Shown: positions 19,476-28,315, numbered from the stretch's first letter. The stretch is DNA of 64,000 nucleotides from Betaproteobacteria bacterium (GCA_016192825.1 JACPTK010000123.1:154076-218075); one strand, 5' to 3'. Translations and numbers: made by a program. The notes: a model not told the origin generated them from the letters alone.

Positions 19476-20465
19476 TTACCTTCCTTTCCGAGTGATGCGC
19501 CGAGGATTTCGCCCGGGTCGGCCCGGACGAATTCCTGACCCCCGCAAGCCGGCGCGTTGCCTGAGAACCGAGTGTATCGCGGCCGTATCCTCCTGGGCGA
19601 ATCCCTGGCGCAGGGCCGCGGCGTAGAACGGGACGCTGGCGTCAAACAGCGGCGTGGGGCACTTCAGCCGCCGGACGAACGCCCAGATGATGTCGATGTC
19701 CTTCTGGTAGATCTTCGATTTCATGTGCGCCGGCGTATAGCGGCCCTTCACCATCATCGGCCCCCGCACCTGGAACATGCGGGAGCTTCCCGCCCCGTCG
19801 GAAATCACCCGGTAGAGCAGCGCGGGATCGAGCCCCGAGCGCTCGCCCACCACCATCGCCTCGGCGGTCGAGAGATTGTGTATCGTCACCAGCAGGTTCG
19901 CGACGAACTTGAGCTTGGAACCGACCCCGAATTTCCCGCAGTAATAGGTGGAGCGCGCGAAGGCGTCGAACGCGCCGCGGCAGCGATTGAACGCGCGCCG
20001 GTCGCCGCTCGCATAGACGGCGATGTCCCGGGCCGCCGCCTGGGCGCCGGTGCCGCTGATCGGGCAATCGAGAACGTGCACGCCACGCCGCGCCAGGCGG
20101 CGGCGGATGCCCTCCTTGAGCTCGAGCGTCATCGTGCTCGCCTCGATCACGATGGTCCCCGGCCGCGCGGCGGCCGCGATCCCGTCCCTGCCGAAAAAGG
20201 CCTCCTCCATCGCCGCGGGCGACGGCAGTGAAGTAATGATGATGCGCGCCCCCTCCGCCACTTCAGCGCACGAACCCGCTGGCCGGCCACCCGCCTTCGC
20301 CAACGCCCGGCTGGTTGCGGGAACCGGATCGTAGCCAACGACATTGAAGCCCGCCGCCAGCAGGTGGCGGGCGAATGCCCCCCCCATGATGCCGAGGCCC
20401 ACCTGCCCTACGGTGCCTTTGGCGCGGCCAGACCTTTTCCTCTTTTGCCTCGAATCACGAATCAC
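19476..20465 (-). CDS. Beta-hydroxyacid dehydrogenase (3-hydroxyisobutyrate dehydrogenase-like)
   Basis: A protein of about 310-329 residues with the N-terminal NAD(P) motif 'VGLGIMGGAFARHL', the substrate motif 'CPISGTGAQAAARD' and the catalytic Lys region 'GVGSKLKFVANLLV'. The start is uncertain. The first in-frame start (GTG at 20465) lies inside the repeat array at 20451-20473. The next GTG would begin right at the glycine-rich loop. The repeat may have replaced the original start. Likely oxidises a small beta-hydroxy acid. Confidence 0.78.
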   Translation of the reverse strand: MIRDSRQKRKRSGRAKGTVGQVGLGIMGGAFARHLLAAGFNVVGYDPVPATSRALAKAGGRPAGSCAEVAEGARIIITSLPSPAAMEEAFFGRDGIAAAARPGTIVIEASTMTLELKEGIRRRLARRGVHVLDCPISGTGAQAAARDIAVYASGDRRAFNRCRGAFDAFARSTYYCGKFGVGSKLKFVANLLVTIHNLSTAEAMVVGERSGLDPALLYRVISDGAGSSRMFQVRGPMMVKGRYTPAHMKSKIYQKDIDIIWAFVRRLKCPTPLFDASVPFYAAALRQGFAQEDTAAIHSVLRQRAGLRGSGIRPGRPGRNPRRITRKGR

Positions 20466-20473
20466 GATTCACG
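20451..20473 (+). repeat. Iterated-word array (CGAATCACGATTCACG)
   Basis: CGAATCACGAATCACGATTC is followed by ACG; this is three copies of a CGAATCA-like word. It uses the same word as 3346-3382 and 42192-42219 on the opposite strand. It overlaps the only good start codon of the dehydrogenase gene. Confidence 0.75.
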
Positions 20474-20476
20474 GGA

Positions 20477-21322
20477 CTAGGTGGGTTTCATGTGAAGCCG
20501 CGCTTGCTCGGCTTCATCAGGCGTCATGTTGTCGATCCGGCTCTCCAGTTGCGGCGTCGAGCAGACCAGCACGTAACGCGCGAACGGCGATTGTACCTGC
20601 AAGCGGCAGGCCGTGCCCCGGGAAACATGAATGATGTCGCCGCTGCCCACCTGCTTGGTCTGCGCGCCCGATCTTGCCTGCAGCCTGCCGCTTAATATGT
20701 AGAAAAACATTTCACGCTGGGCGGTCAGCTCCGGCTCGTCGTAGCCGCCCGGGACCTCGAAGAAGCCGAACGCGAGCCGACCGCCCTCGATCCAGTTGAC
20801 GTGGCGCGCCGAGCGCCGCGGCGCATCGAGCGACTCGATGATCGGGTAGAAGCACACGTCCAGCCCCTCCACGACCGCCTGGGACCGCCCTTCCGCGCCC
20901 GTGTGCTTGTCGCGCTCGCCCACCCGGTAGCGCCGGTTCACCTCCTCCACCGTCATCGCCTTCTCCGGCACGCCCTCGTTCTCGGCCAGCCCGACGACGG
21001 TCCAGGTCTTGTCCTTGATGTAGAGGTACTGGCAGTGCCCGTCCTCGGTCGCCTTCATGGAGTGGCGCGCGTAGGCCGGCGCATGCACGAACGTCCCCGG
21101 CGACACGATGCGGCGGTCCTTGCCGACGATCGCGTTGATCTTGCCGCGCAGCGGGAAGATCAGCAGCTCGTTGGGATGGTAGTGCAGCTCGGAGCCGGTT
21201 CCGGCGTTCTTGTGCAGCAGGCAGAAATACATGTACTGCCCGTCGATCAACGGCGCCTTGCCGGTGGATAAATGGGGTGTGAGGTAACGGCTTTCGATGT
21301 CTTCGAATCGATGGAATGGCAT
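20477..21322 (-). CDS. Bicupin protein
   Basis: A 281-residue protein with two cupin barrels. The first has the metal-binding pattern 'ELHYHPNELLIFPLRGKI' (about 45-62). The second has 'QREMFFYILSGRLQAR' and 'GDIIHVSRGTACRLQV' (about 200-245), with fewer metal ligands. This layout is seen in dioxygenases and sugar-binding enzymes of catabolic clusters. It is divergent from the plus-strand Gfo/Idh/MocA gene and lies upstream of the dehydrogenase. Substrate unknown. Confidence 0.75.
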   Translation of the reverse strand: MPFHRFEDIESRYLTPHLSTGKAPLIDGQYMYFCLLHKNAGTGSELHYHPNELLIFPLRGKINAIVGKDRRIVSPGTFVHAPAYARHSMKATEDGHCQYLYIKDKTWTVVGLAENEGVPEKAMTVEEVNRRYRVGERDKHTGAEGRSQAVVEGLDVCFYPIIESLDAPRRSARHVNWIEGGRLAFGFFEVPGGYDEPELTAQREMFFYILSGRLQARSGAQTKQVGSGDIIHVSRGTACRLQVQSPFARYVLVCSTPQLESRIDNMTPDEAEQARLHMKPT

Positions 21323-21456
21323 GCCAGCACCTGTTGATCCGCCTCGCGTCGGGGCGGCCGCAGCACGGCCCGCTTCGACACTGCCTCTTACATAAGCGGC
21401 GCATTATGCGACATAATTCGATTTTTTGCCTGCAGCCCTTTACCTCTGGAGCATGC

Positions 21457-22527
21457 GTGAAGCAGATTAGCGTCGGCATCATCGGCACCGGCTGGTGCGG
21501 CGGCATCCGCGCCGAAACCTGCGCCACCCACCCCGTCGTCGGCAGCCTCCATCTGGCGGAGGTCCGACCCGAGCGCCTCGCCGAGGTCGCGAAGGCGACG
21601 GGCGCGAAGACCGCCACCGCCGATTACCGCGAGCTGCTGAAGATCGGCGAGATCGACGCCTGCTTCGTCTCGGCGACTCCGGAAACCCACCACTACCCGA
21701 TGGCGCGCGAATGCCTGCTGGCGGGCAAGCACGTGTTCCTGGAGAAGCCGATCGCGATCGAGCTGCACGAGGCCGACGAGCTGATCGCGATCGCCCGGAA
21801 AAGCGGCCTCAAGTTCACCATCGGTTACTCCCAGCGCTTCAATCCCAAGTTCGCCTACGTCAAGAAATCCATCACCGACGGCACCATCGGCAGGCCGGTG
21901 AGCGCGCTGGTGAGCCGCCACATCACGCGCGGCCTGGGCAAGAAGATCACCGGGCGCACCAAGCTCTCCCCCGCCGCGATGGAAGCGACCCACGATCTCG
22001 ATTTTGTGCTGTGGTGCCTCGAGCCGGCCAAGCCGGTCAAGGTGTTCTCGACGGTCAATTACGGCGCGATGCGGGAGGCGACGGGGGCGGACGTCCCCGA
22101 CACCCAGCTCATCACGGTCGTCATGGACAACGGGATCTCGTTCGTCGTCCACGCCGGCTGGAGCCTGCCGCCCGGTTACCCGAATTTCTCCACCACCTGG
22201 ATCGAGATGGTCGGCACCGAGGGCGCCCTGCTGGTGGACGACAGCCACCGCGACGTGGTCCTCAACACCATGCAGAGCGGCATGCGCCTGCCGATGTCGT
22301 CCATGCCCGGCGAGTTCGTGGAGCACGCTTACGCCGGGCCGATGAAGGCCGAAACCGTGCATTTCATCGAGGCCGTCGCCTGCAACCGCCCGGTGCTGGT
22401 CACACCCGAGCAGGCGCGCCAGGTGATGGAGGTGTATATCGCCGCCGATCTCTCGGCCGAGCGCAACGAGCCGGTCAACCTGCCGCTTCCCGAATCGCGC
22501 GCCCCGCGCGCCGCCGCCGCGCGGTAG
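21457..22527 (+). CDS. Gfo/Idh/MocA-family oxidoreductase (first)
   Basis: A 356-residue NAD(P)-dependent oxidoreductase. The start is GTG at 21457, preceded by CTGGAG; upstream in-frame residues are not conserved-looking. The nucleotide loop is 'GIIGTGWCGGIRAE', the catalytic Lys is in 'FLEKPIAIE', and the C-terminal beta-sheet domain starts near 125. It is the first gene of a plus-strand run. Family members act on sugars, inositols or dihydrodiols. It shares features with the next gene, suggesting consecutive steps or two subunits. Confidence 0.85.
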   Translation: MKQISVGIIGTGWCGGIRAETCATHPVVGSLHLAEVRPERLAEVAKATGAKTATADYRELLKIGEIDACFVSATPETHHYPMARECLLAGKHVFLEKPIAIELHEADELIAIARKSGLKFTIGYSQRFNPKFAYVKKSITDGTIGRPVSALVSRHITRGLGKKITGRTKLSPAAMEATHDLDFVLWCLEPAKPVKVFSTVNYGAMREATGADVPDTQLITVVMDNGISFVVHAGWSLPPGYPNFSTTWIEMVGTEGALLVDDSHRDVVLNTMQSGMRLPMSSMPGEFVEHAYAGPMKAETVHFIEAVACNRPVLVTPEQARQVMEVYIAADLSAERNEPVNLPLPESRAPRAAAAR

Positions 22528-22529
22528 TC

Positions 22530-22557
22530 CATTCACTATTCACCATCCACTATTCAC
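22530..22557 (+). repeat. Iterated-word array (CATTCACTATTCAC)
   Basis: CATTCACTATTCACCATCCA followed by CTATTCAC: four near copies of the word CACTATT/CACCATC in the 35-base spacer between two oxidoreductase genes. It ends five bases before the next ATG. Confidence 0.7.
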
Positions 22558-22562
22558 GCTTC

Positions 22563-23678
22563 ATGAGAAAAAAGCCCAAGCGCATCGGCCTCGCCATCGT
22601 CGGCGCGGGCCGCGTCGGCCTCATCCGAGGCGAGCTGGCCGCCCGCCACCCCGAGGTGGACTGGATCGGCCTCGCCGAGATCAATCCCGAGCGCGGCGAG
22701 ATCGTGCGTGAGAAATGCGGTGCGGATTTCGTCACCACCGATTTCCGTGAGCTGCTTTCGCGCCCTGAGGTCAACGCGGTCGTCGTGTCCACCGACGAGC
22801 ACCTGCACGTGGACCCGGTCGTTTTTGCCGCGGAGCGCAGGCTGCCGATGCTGATCGAGAAGCCGCTCGCGACGGACCTGGGCGAATCCGCGGCCACGCT
22901 CGCCGCCATCGAGAAGACCGGCGTGGATGCGGTAATGGGCTACACCCAGCGTTTCCGCCGGCGCTGGCTGGTGGCGAAGGAGAAGGTCGGGTCCGGGGCA
23001 CTCGGCGAGGTCACGATGGTCACCTCGCGCGCCTTCATGAACCGGCTGGTCGCCATCGACAATTACAGGCGCAGCGACAACCGGGCGGAAGTGACGCCGA
23101 TGGTGATCTCCGGCACGCACGCGCTCGACATCGTGATGTGGCTGATGGAAGCCAGGAAGCCGGTCGAGGTCTACGCGCGCTCCGTCAACAAGGCGCTGGG
23201 GCCCACCTGGCAAGGCGTGGACGGCACCGGCTACACCATCACCTTCGACGACGGCGCGATCTATCACGGCGTGATTTCCTGGGCGTTGCCGGAAATCTGG
23301 CCCGGCGCGGTCTACAGCCTCGAGATCGGCGCAGTCGGCACCGAGGGCGTGCTCACCATCGACGACACGCACCGCGACATCGTGCTTGCCACCAACCTGA
23401 TCCAGGCCGAAGGCTATGCGCCGGACAAACGCCGCCACGTGGATTTCCTCACCAGCTACCCGGTCGGCGACATGGCGCTCGGCGAGTTGCGCGGCCCCAT
23501 GCGCGAGGAAACCAATTCCTGGCTGAACCGCGTGTCGCTCGGCGTCCCGACGCAGCACGCAACGGCCCGCGAGGGCCACAACCGCCTGATGCTGACCAAG
23601 GCGATCGACCTGTCCGCGAAGCTCAAGCGCCCGGTCAAGCTGCCGATCACCGCGGACGACGTGGCCGCCGCGAATTGA
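22563..23678 (+). CDS. Gfo/Idh/MocA-family oxidoreductase (second)
   Basis: A 371-residue oxidoreductase. 'LAIVGAGRVGLIRGEL' is the NAD(P) loop and 'LIEKPLATD' the catalytic Lys motif. 'GTHALDIVMWLMEA' contains the His usually found in the active site. The ATG at 22563 lies five bases after a repeat array and has no clear ribosome site, so it may depend on coupling with the gene before it. Confidence 0.85.
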   Translation: MRKKPKRIGLAIVGAGRVGLIRGELAARHPEVDWIGLAEINPERGEIVREKCGADFVTTDFRELLSRPEVNAVVVSTDEHLHVDPVVFAAERRLPMLIEKPLATDLGESAATLAAIEKTGVDAVMGYTQRFRRRWLVAKEKVGSGALGEVTMVTSRAFMNRLVAIDNYRRSDNRAEVTPMVISGTHALDIVMWLMEARKPVEVYARSVNKALGPTWQGVDGTGYTITFDDGAIYHGVISWALPEIWPGAVYSLEIGAVGTEGVLTIDDTHRDIVLATNLIQAEGYAPDKRRHVDFLTSYPVGDMALGELRGPMREETNSWLNRVSLGVPTQHATAREGHNRLMLTKAIDLSAKLKRPVKLPITADDVAAAN

Positions 23679-23815
23679 CGCGACCGGGCACGCCGCATTC
23701 ATCGCTGCGCGGATTACAATGTGAGCGACGACTCGATTTGACCGGGGGCAGCAGGGCCCGCCGCCGGTGATCCGCGGAGGCTGGCTCGAACGACAACCAC
23801 AAGGAGGATATTCCC

Positions 23816-24805
23816 ATGACGTTCCAACGCTGCTTGCTCACGACCCTGATCGCGGTATCGCTGCTGCCGGCGTCGCAGGCGTTTGCCCAGGCCAAGGCGG
23901 ACAACTATCCGTCCCGGCCGGTGCGCATGATCGTGCCGTTCGCTCCCGGCGGCGCGTCTGATTTCGCCGGGCGCATCATCCAGCCGGCGCTCGCCGAACT
24001 GCTCAAGCAGCCGGTCGTGGTCGACAACCGGGGCGGCGCAGCCGGCAACATCGGGGTCGAAGTCGCCGCGCGTGCCACCGCCGACGGCTATACCTTCCTG
24101 CAGGGCAACATCGGCACCATGGCGATCAACCCGAATTACTACACCAAGTTTCCGTACCGGCCCTTGCGGGACCTCATCCCGGTCACCCAGGTGGTGGACG
24201 TTCCCGGCTCCCTCGTCGCGCATCCGTCCGTGCCCGCGCGCAGCGTCAAGGACCTGATTGCGCACATGAAGTCGAACCCGGGCAAGCTCAACTACGGGGC
24301 CGCGGCGCCGAGCAGCGCCAACACGCTCGAGATGATCCAGTTCCTTCGCGCCACCGGCACTCAAGCCGTGCAGGTTGCGTACAAGGGCGGCGCCGGGCCG
24401 GCCATGATCGGGGTCCTCGCGAACGAGGTCCAGATCATGATGGTGACCTTCTCTTCCGCCGTCAACTTCGCCAAGCAGGGCCGGGTGCGCATGCTCGCCG
24501 TGATCTCGCCCGCCCGCAACCCGGCCTACCCGGAAGTCCCGACGATGCGCGAGCAGGGTCTCAACATGACCGTGGGCTCGTGGCAGGGTGTTTTCGTGCC
24601 CAAGGGAACGCCGCGCCCCATCGTCAACGCGCTCTACAAGTACACGATCGAGGCGATGAAGGACCCCAGCGTGATCAAGCGCTTCACCGACGGCGGTGTC
24701 CCGATCATTACCAGCAAGTCGCCCGAGGAGTTTACGGCCTTCGTCAAGGCGGAGACCGACCGCTTCGCGAAGGTGATCCGGGACGCGAATATCCAGACGC
24801 AGTGA
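23816..24805 (+). CDS. Bug-family periplasmic binding protein (TctC-like)
   Basis: A 329-residue periplasmic receptor. The signal peptide ends near residue 25 ('ASQAFAQA'). The family motif 'YPSRPVRMIVPFAPGGASD' follows, then 'QPVVVDNRGGAAGNIG' and 'VAYKGGAGPAMIGVLANEVQ'. Bug proteins capture carboxylates or similar small organic acids. An AAGGAGGA ribosome site precedes the ATG. No TctA/TctB gene is beside it, so it is an orphan receptor; the nearest permease is at 51.5 kb. Confidence 0.88.
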   Translation: MTFQRCLLTTLIAVSLLPASQAFAQAKADNYPSRPVRMIVPFAPGGASDFAGRIIQPALAELLKQPVVVDNRGGAAGNIGVEVAARATADGYTFLQGNIGTMAINPNYYTKFPYRPLRDLIPVTQVVDVPGSLVAHPSVPARSVKDLIAHMKSNPGKLNYGAAAPSSANTLEMIQFLRATGTQAVQVAYKGGAGPAMIGVLANEVQIMMVTFSSAVNFAKQGRVRMLAVISPARNPAYPEVPTMREQGLNMTVGSWQGVFVPKGTPRPIVNALYKYTIEAMKDPSVIKRFTDGGVPIITSKSPEEFTAFVKAETDRFAKVIRDANIQTQ

Positions 24806-24867
24806 CGCACGGCAGGCGCAGCGAAGCATTGGAACACGTAATTTGAAACCCTGAATTGGAGATCGAG

Positions 24868-26136
24868 ATGTCGAATTTCGGAATGGTCGGACTGGACTGG
24901 CAGGAGCGCATCAACTGGGACCGCTTGCGCAAATACCGGCTGGAACGGGCGCGCGAGCGGATGAAGGCGCACGGACTGAGCGCGATGCTCTGCATGTACG
25001 ACGAGAACGTCCGCTACATCACCGGCACGCTCACTCCCGGCTGGAACCGCCTGAAGCCCGGATTGCGCTACTGTCTGCTCTGCGGCGACGACGCGCCGGT
25101 GCTGTTCGAGCAGGGCGATATCGGCTTCCAGATCCACCGGCACTCGCCGTGGATCCCGAAGGACCACGTGCGCTGGTCGTATGCGTGGATCAAGGGCGCA
25201 GCGGGCCCCGCTTCGCTGCAGCAGGTGCGGAAGTTCACCAACGCCATCCAGCAGGAAATGAAGAAGGCGAACGTCGCGGGCGGCAAGCTCGGCGTGGACT
25301 TCGTCGACATCAACATGATCCAGATCTTCAAGGACGAGAAGATCGACTGGAGCGACGGCATGACGCCGATGATGGAGGCGCGCGCCGTCAAGAACCAGGA
25401 CGAGCAGGAGGCCCTGCGCATGGTCGGCGCGATCGGCGATGCGGCGCACTGGGAGTTCATGAAGTTCCTCAAGCCCGGGCGCACCGAGAACCAGCTCACC
25501 GCGCACATCATGGAGTATCTCTACTCGATCCCCGGCATGGAGGACGTGGAGGACGTGATCGTTTCCGCCGGCCCGAACACCTGGCCCAACTGGCGCAACT
25601 TCTCCGACCGCATCGTCAAGCCCGGCGACATCGTCTTCATGGACCTCGCCGCGCTCACCTGGAACGGCTACAAGTCGTGCTACTACCGCACCTACTGCGC
25701 CGGCAAGGAGCCCACGCAGGCGCAGAAGGAGGTCTACGCGACCGCGTTGAAGTGGCTCTACGACTCGATCAAGGCGGTGAAGGTCGGCACCACGACCCGC
25801 GAGATCGCCTCCAAGTGGCCCTCGGCCAAGGAGGCCTGGGGCTACGCCGAGGAGGATCAGGCCGCCGCCAACCTGTGGGGGCACGGTCTCGGGCTCGCCC
25901 AGTACGACCAGCCGGTCATCTCGCGCATCTGGTCGCTCGACCATCCGATCGAGATCAAGGAAGGCATGGTGTTCGCGCTCGAGACCCAGCACGGCCGGAT
26001 GTACGAATGGGGCGTGCGCATCGAGGAGATGCTGATCGTGCACAAGGACCGCGTCGAGATCATCTCCAACTTCCCGGTCGAGCAGATCACCGTCGTCGAC
26101 CCGATGCCGGGCTATTCGACGCTGGCGGGACGTTGA
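24868..26136 (+). CDS. M24-family (pita-bread) protein with an altered metal site
   Basis: A 422-residue protein of the creatinase/aminopeptidase fold. The ATG at 24868 follows GGAG at proper spacing. The N-terminal domain spans about 1-160. The catalytic fold shows the first Asp in 'GDIVFMDLAAL', the His in 'LWGHGLGLAQ' and two Glu in 'VFALETQHG' and 'GVRIEEM'. The second Asp of the usual 'SDxTR' motif is replaced by Cys ('SCYYRTY'). It is thus unlikely to be an ordinary dimetal peptidase and may be a lyase or amidinohydrolase. It overlaps the next gene by four bases. Confidence 0.8.
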   Translation: MSNFGMVGLDWQERINWDRLRKYRLERARERMKAHGLSAMLCMYDENVRYITGTLTPGWNRLKPGLRYCLLCGDDAPVLFEQGDIGFQIHRHSPWIPKDHVRWSYAWIKGAAGPASLQQVRKFTNAIQQEMKKANVAGGKLGVDFVDINMIQIFKDEKIDWSDGMTPMMEARAVKNQDEQEALRMVGAIGDAAHWEFMKFLKPGRTENQLTAHIMEYLYSIPGMEDVEDVIVSAGPNTWPNWRNFSDRIVKPGDIVFMDLAALTWNGYKSCYYRTYCAGKEPTQAQKEVYATALKWLYDSIKAVKVGTTTREIASKWPSAKEAWGYAEEDQAAANLWGHGLGLAQYDQPVISRIWSLDHPIEIKEGMVFALETQHGRMYEWGVRIEEMLIVHKDRVEIISNFPVEQITVVDPMPGYSTLAGR

Positions 26137-27431
26137 GCCGCTCCGATTTCGTAATCCCGCTCTCCTCGCCGGCTGCGGCCGGCGCGGGCCGGGTCGGGCC
26201 CAAGGCCGCGAACCTCGCCGCGCTGCGCCAAGCCGGCCTTCCGACGCCGGACGGTTTCTGCCTGGCCGCCGACGCCTACCGCATCCAGCTCGCCCGGCTG
26301 GACCTCGAATCGTGCGCGCGCGAGGTGTTCTCCGCCGAGGATGCGCAGGCGCGTCGCAGCGCGCTCCGGATGCGCATGCGATTGATGGAGGAGCCCGTCG
26401 CGCCGGAAATCCAGGAGCCCCTCCTCGCGGCGTGGCGGGCCGTTACCCGAGAAGGGGCCCTTCCGGGCGTCGTGCGCTCCTCAGCGCTCGTCGAAGACCG
26501 CTCCGGATCGAGCTTCGCAGGGCAGTTCGAAAGCTTTCTCGGGATCGGCAACGAGACCGATTTCCTCACGGCAGTGCGCGCGTGCTGGGCGGCGCTCTGG
26601 GCGCCGCGCGCCTTGCGCTACATGGCCACGCACGACCTGGACGCTGCGGACACGGCGATGGCGCTGCTCATCCAGCCGCTGGTGGCGGCGCGCGCCGCCG
26701 GTGGCGGGCTCAGCCAGACTGCGGCAGGCGGCATGCTGATCAACGCCACGCCCGGGCTGGGTTCCGCGATCGCCCAGGGCGAGGTCGCGCCCGATCGCTA
26801 CGAGCTCGGCCGCAACGGCGCCCTCCGCGACAGCCATGCCGCCATCGAGTACCACCAGACCGGCTGCGTCCACCTTCCGAAAGCGCCGAAGCCCCCCGCC
26901 TCCAGGAAGCTGTGCCTCGCCCCTGCGCGGGTCGAAGAGTTGGGGCGGCTCATGCTCAAGGCCGAATCGGTCATGGGCATGCCGATCGAAATCGAATGGG
27001 CGATGGACGACGCCGGGTTCAAGCTGCTGCAGGCCCGGCCGTTGCATCTGGACGACCGGCAAGCGGAAGAAGCGAAATCAGCCGACCCGAATTGGCTGCG
27101 CCAGCCGCGCCTGCGCGGCCAGCCGGCGGGCGCCGGCTGGGGCACGGGCCGCGCGTGCGTCGTGAACTGCGAATGCGAGATTTCGCGCATCGCCCCGGGC
27201 GACGTGCTGGTCACGAGAATGGCCGGCCCCGCCCTGGGCCGCGTGCTGGCCATGGTTGCAGGCGTGGTGTCCGAGCTGGGCGGCAGCACGTCGCATCTCG
27301 CCTCGCTCGCCCGCGAGCGCTGCGTGCCCATGGTGCTGGGCGTGCCCGGGGCCACCCTGCAGATTCCCGAGGGCGCGCAGGTTGCCGTGGACGGGGTGGC
27401 GGGAATCGTGCGCTGGATGGCCAACCGCTGA
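26133..27431 (+). CDS. Short PEP-synthase-like protein (ATP-grasp plus phosphohistidine domain)
   Basis: A 432-residue protein starting at TTG 26133, overlapping the previous stop (TTGA). Residues about 10-315 match the ATP-binding domain of PEP synthase or PPDK ('VGPKAANLAALRQAGLPTPD', 'VRSSALVEDRSGSSFAGQFE'). Residues about 340-430 form the swivelling domain with the phosphorylatable His in 'GGSTSHLASLARERCVPMV'. The PEP/pyruvate barrel is missing, so it cannot be a full PEP synthase. It may transfer phosphate to another substrate, as rifampin phosphotransferases do, or work with the M24-like protein. Confidence 0.75.
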   Translation: MSRSDFVIPLSSPAAAGAGRVGPKAANLAALRQAGLPTPDGFCLAADAYRIQLARLDLESCAREVFSAEDAQARRSALRMRMRLMEEPVAPEIQEPLLAAWRAVTREGALPGVVRSSALVEDRSGSSFAGQFESFLGIGNETDFLTAVRACWAALWAPRALRYMATHDLDAADTAMALLIQPLVAARAAGGGLSQTAAGGMLINATPGLGSAIAQGEVAPDRYELGRNGALRDSHAAIEYHQTGCVHLPKAPKPPASRKLCLAPARVEELGRLMLKAESVMGMPIEIEWAMDDAGFKLLQARPLHLDDRQAEEAKSADPNWLRQPRLRGQPAGAGWGTGRACVVNCECEISRIAPGDVLVTRMAGPALGRVLAMVAGVVSELGGSTSHLASLARERCVPMVLGVPGATLQIPEGAQVAVDGVAGIVRWMANR

Positions 27432-27433
27432 TG

Positions 27434-27582
27434 ATGCGTGACGTGGTACGACGTGACTTGGTGAAGCGTGACGTGGTGCACCGTGACATGAAACTGCGAA
27501 GCTATCCAGCAAACTGTCCACGCCTCACCAAGTCACGAACCAACATGTCACGAATCATCATGTCACGCGCTCCCATGTCACG
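27434..27582. repeat. Inverted iterated-word array (CGTGACNTGGTG)
   Basis: The left arm (27434-27490) holds four copies of CGTGACGTGGTN. The right arm (27519-27582) holds four copies of the reverse complement, such as CATGTCACGAATCA. One stretch (CGTGACTTGGTGA) matches perfectly between arms. The whole 166-base spacer before the selenoprotein candidate is taken up by this element. Confidence 0.8.
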
Positions 27583-27597
27583 TCTTTGGAGTGGGAA

Positions 27598-28236
27598 ATG
27601 AGCCAGCGAATCCGCGGCATCACCGACGAGGAAGCCAAAGGCGCCGCAAAGGAGACCTTCGACGCCTCCAACGAGCTGCTGGGGCGCACCGCCAACCTGC
27701 TGCGCATCCTCGCCCACAGCCCGAATGTGGCGCGCTGGTTTCTGCCGCTGGTTGCAGCCGTGCGCCAGCCGAGCGCCGGCGCCGTCTCCGATGTCCGTCT
27801 TCGCAACCTCGCGGTCCTGAAGACCTCCACCCTCAACGGCTGCCGGTACTGAACGGAGCACAATCGAGTGCTTGGTCAAGCACTGGGGCTCACCGACGCG
27901 GAGTTCGACGCGCTGCAGGGCGACTATCGCGCGAGCGCGCTGTTCAACGAGCGCGAAAAGGCGGCGCTCGCGTGGTCGGAGGCCATGACGCTCAACACCG
28001 CAAAGCGCGACGATGGCGTCTGGAACGAAATGCGGCGGGTGTTCAGCGACGCCGAAATCGTCGAAATCTCGCTCGCCTGCGCCCTGTTCAATATGATCAA
28101 CCGCCTCAACGATTCCTTCCGGACCGAGCTCGAGTCCGAGGAGTACAACCGCAGGCAGCATCGCGCCGTGGGCGTCACCGCCGCGGCGCTGGAAGCGTAT
28201 GCGTGCCGCATCTGCGGTGAAACGCCGAAGGCGTGA
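27598..28236 (+). CDS. AhpD/CMD-family protein with in-frame TGA, probable selenoprotein
   Basis: Read through the single TGA at 27850-27852, the frame from ATG 27598 gives 212 residues. TTTGGAGTGGG precedes the ATG. The family motif reads 'LNGCRY-TGA-TEHN': TGA replaces the second Cys of the redox CxxC that is followed by His. The frame continues open for 127 more codons with good family sequence ('LGQALGLTDAEFDAL'). A SECIS-like hairpin follows at 27867-27884. The likely role is peroxide or alkyl-hydroperoxide reduction. The alternatives are a point-mutated pseudogene or a sequencing error. Confidence 0.8.
27853..27884 (+). promoter_or_regulatory. Candidate bacterial SECIS element
   Basis: Twenty-one bases after the TGA lies the loop GGTC, closed by a perfect 7-bp stem AGTGCTT (27867-27873) / AAGCACT (27878-27884). 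E. coli fdhF has a GGTC in its apical loop 18 bases after its TGA, so both spacing and loop fit SelB recognition. Confidence 0.7.
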
Positions 28237-28315
28237 TTAGTGATTAGACAAACCCAATCGCTGGCCGAACGCATCGCAACCATCCAATCACCATTCACCA
28301 ATCACTATTCACGCC
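28231..28315. repeat. Inverted iterated-word array (GTGATTA / TAATCAC)
   Basis: The left arm GCGTGATTAGTGATTA (from 28231, overlapping the stop codon) faces a right arm at 28283-28315 (AATCACCATTCACCAATCAC then TATTCACGCC). AAGGCGTGA-TAGTGATT pairs across the spacer almost perfectly. Confidence 0.75.

Noticed and set aside
27598..27852. Two separate small genes in place of the AhpD/CMD gene
   Set aside because: Both parts are in one frame, match one family end to end and meet exactly at the redox motif. One gene with a recoded or mutated codon explains this better.
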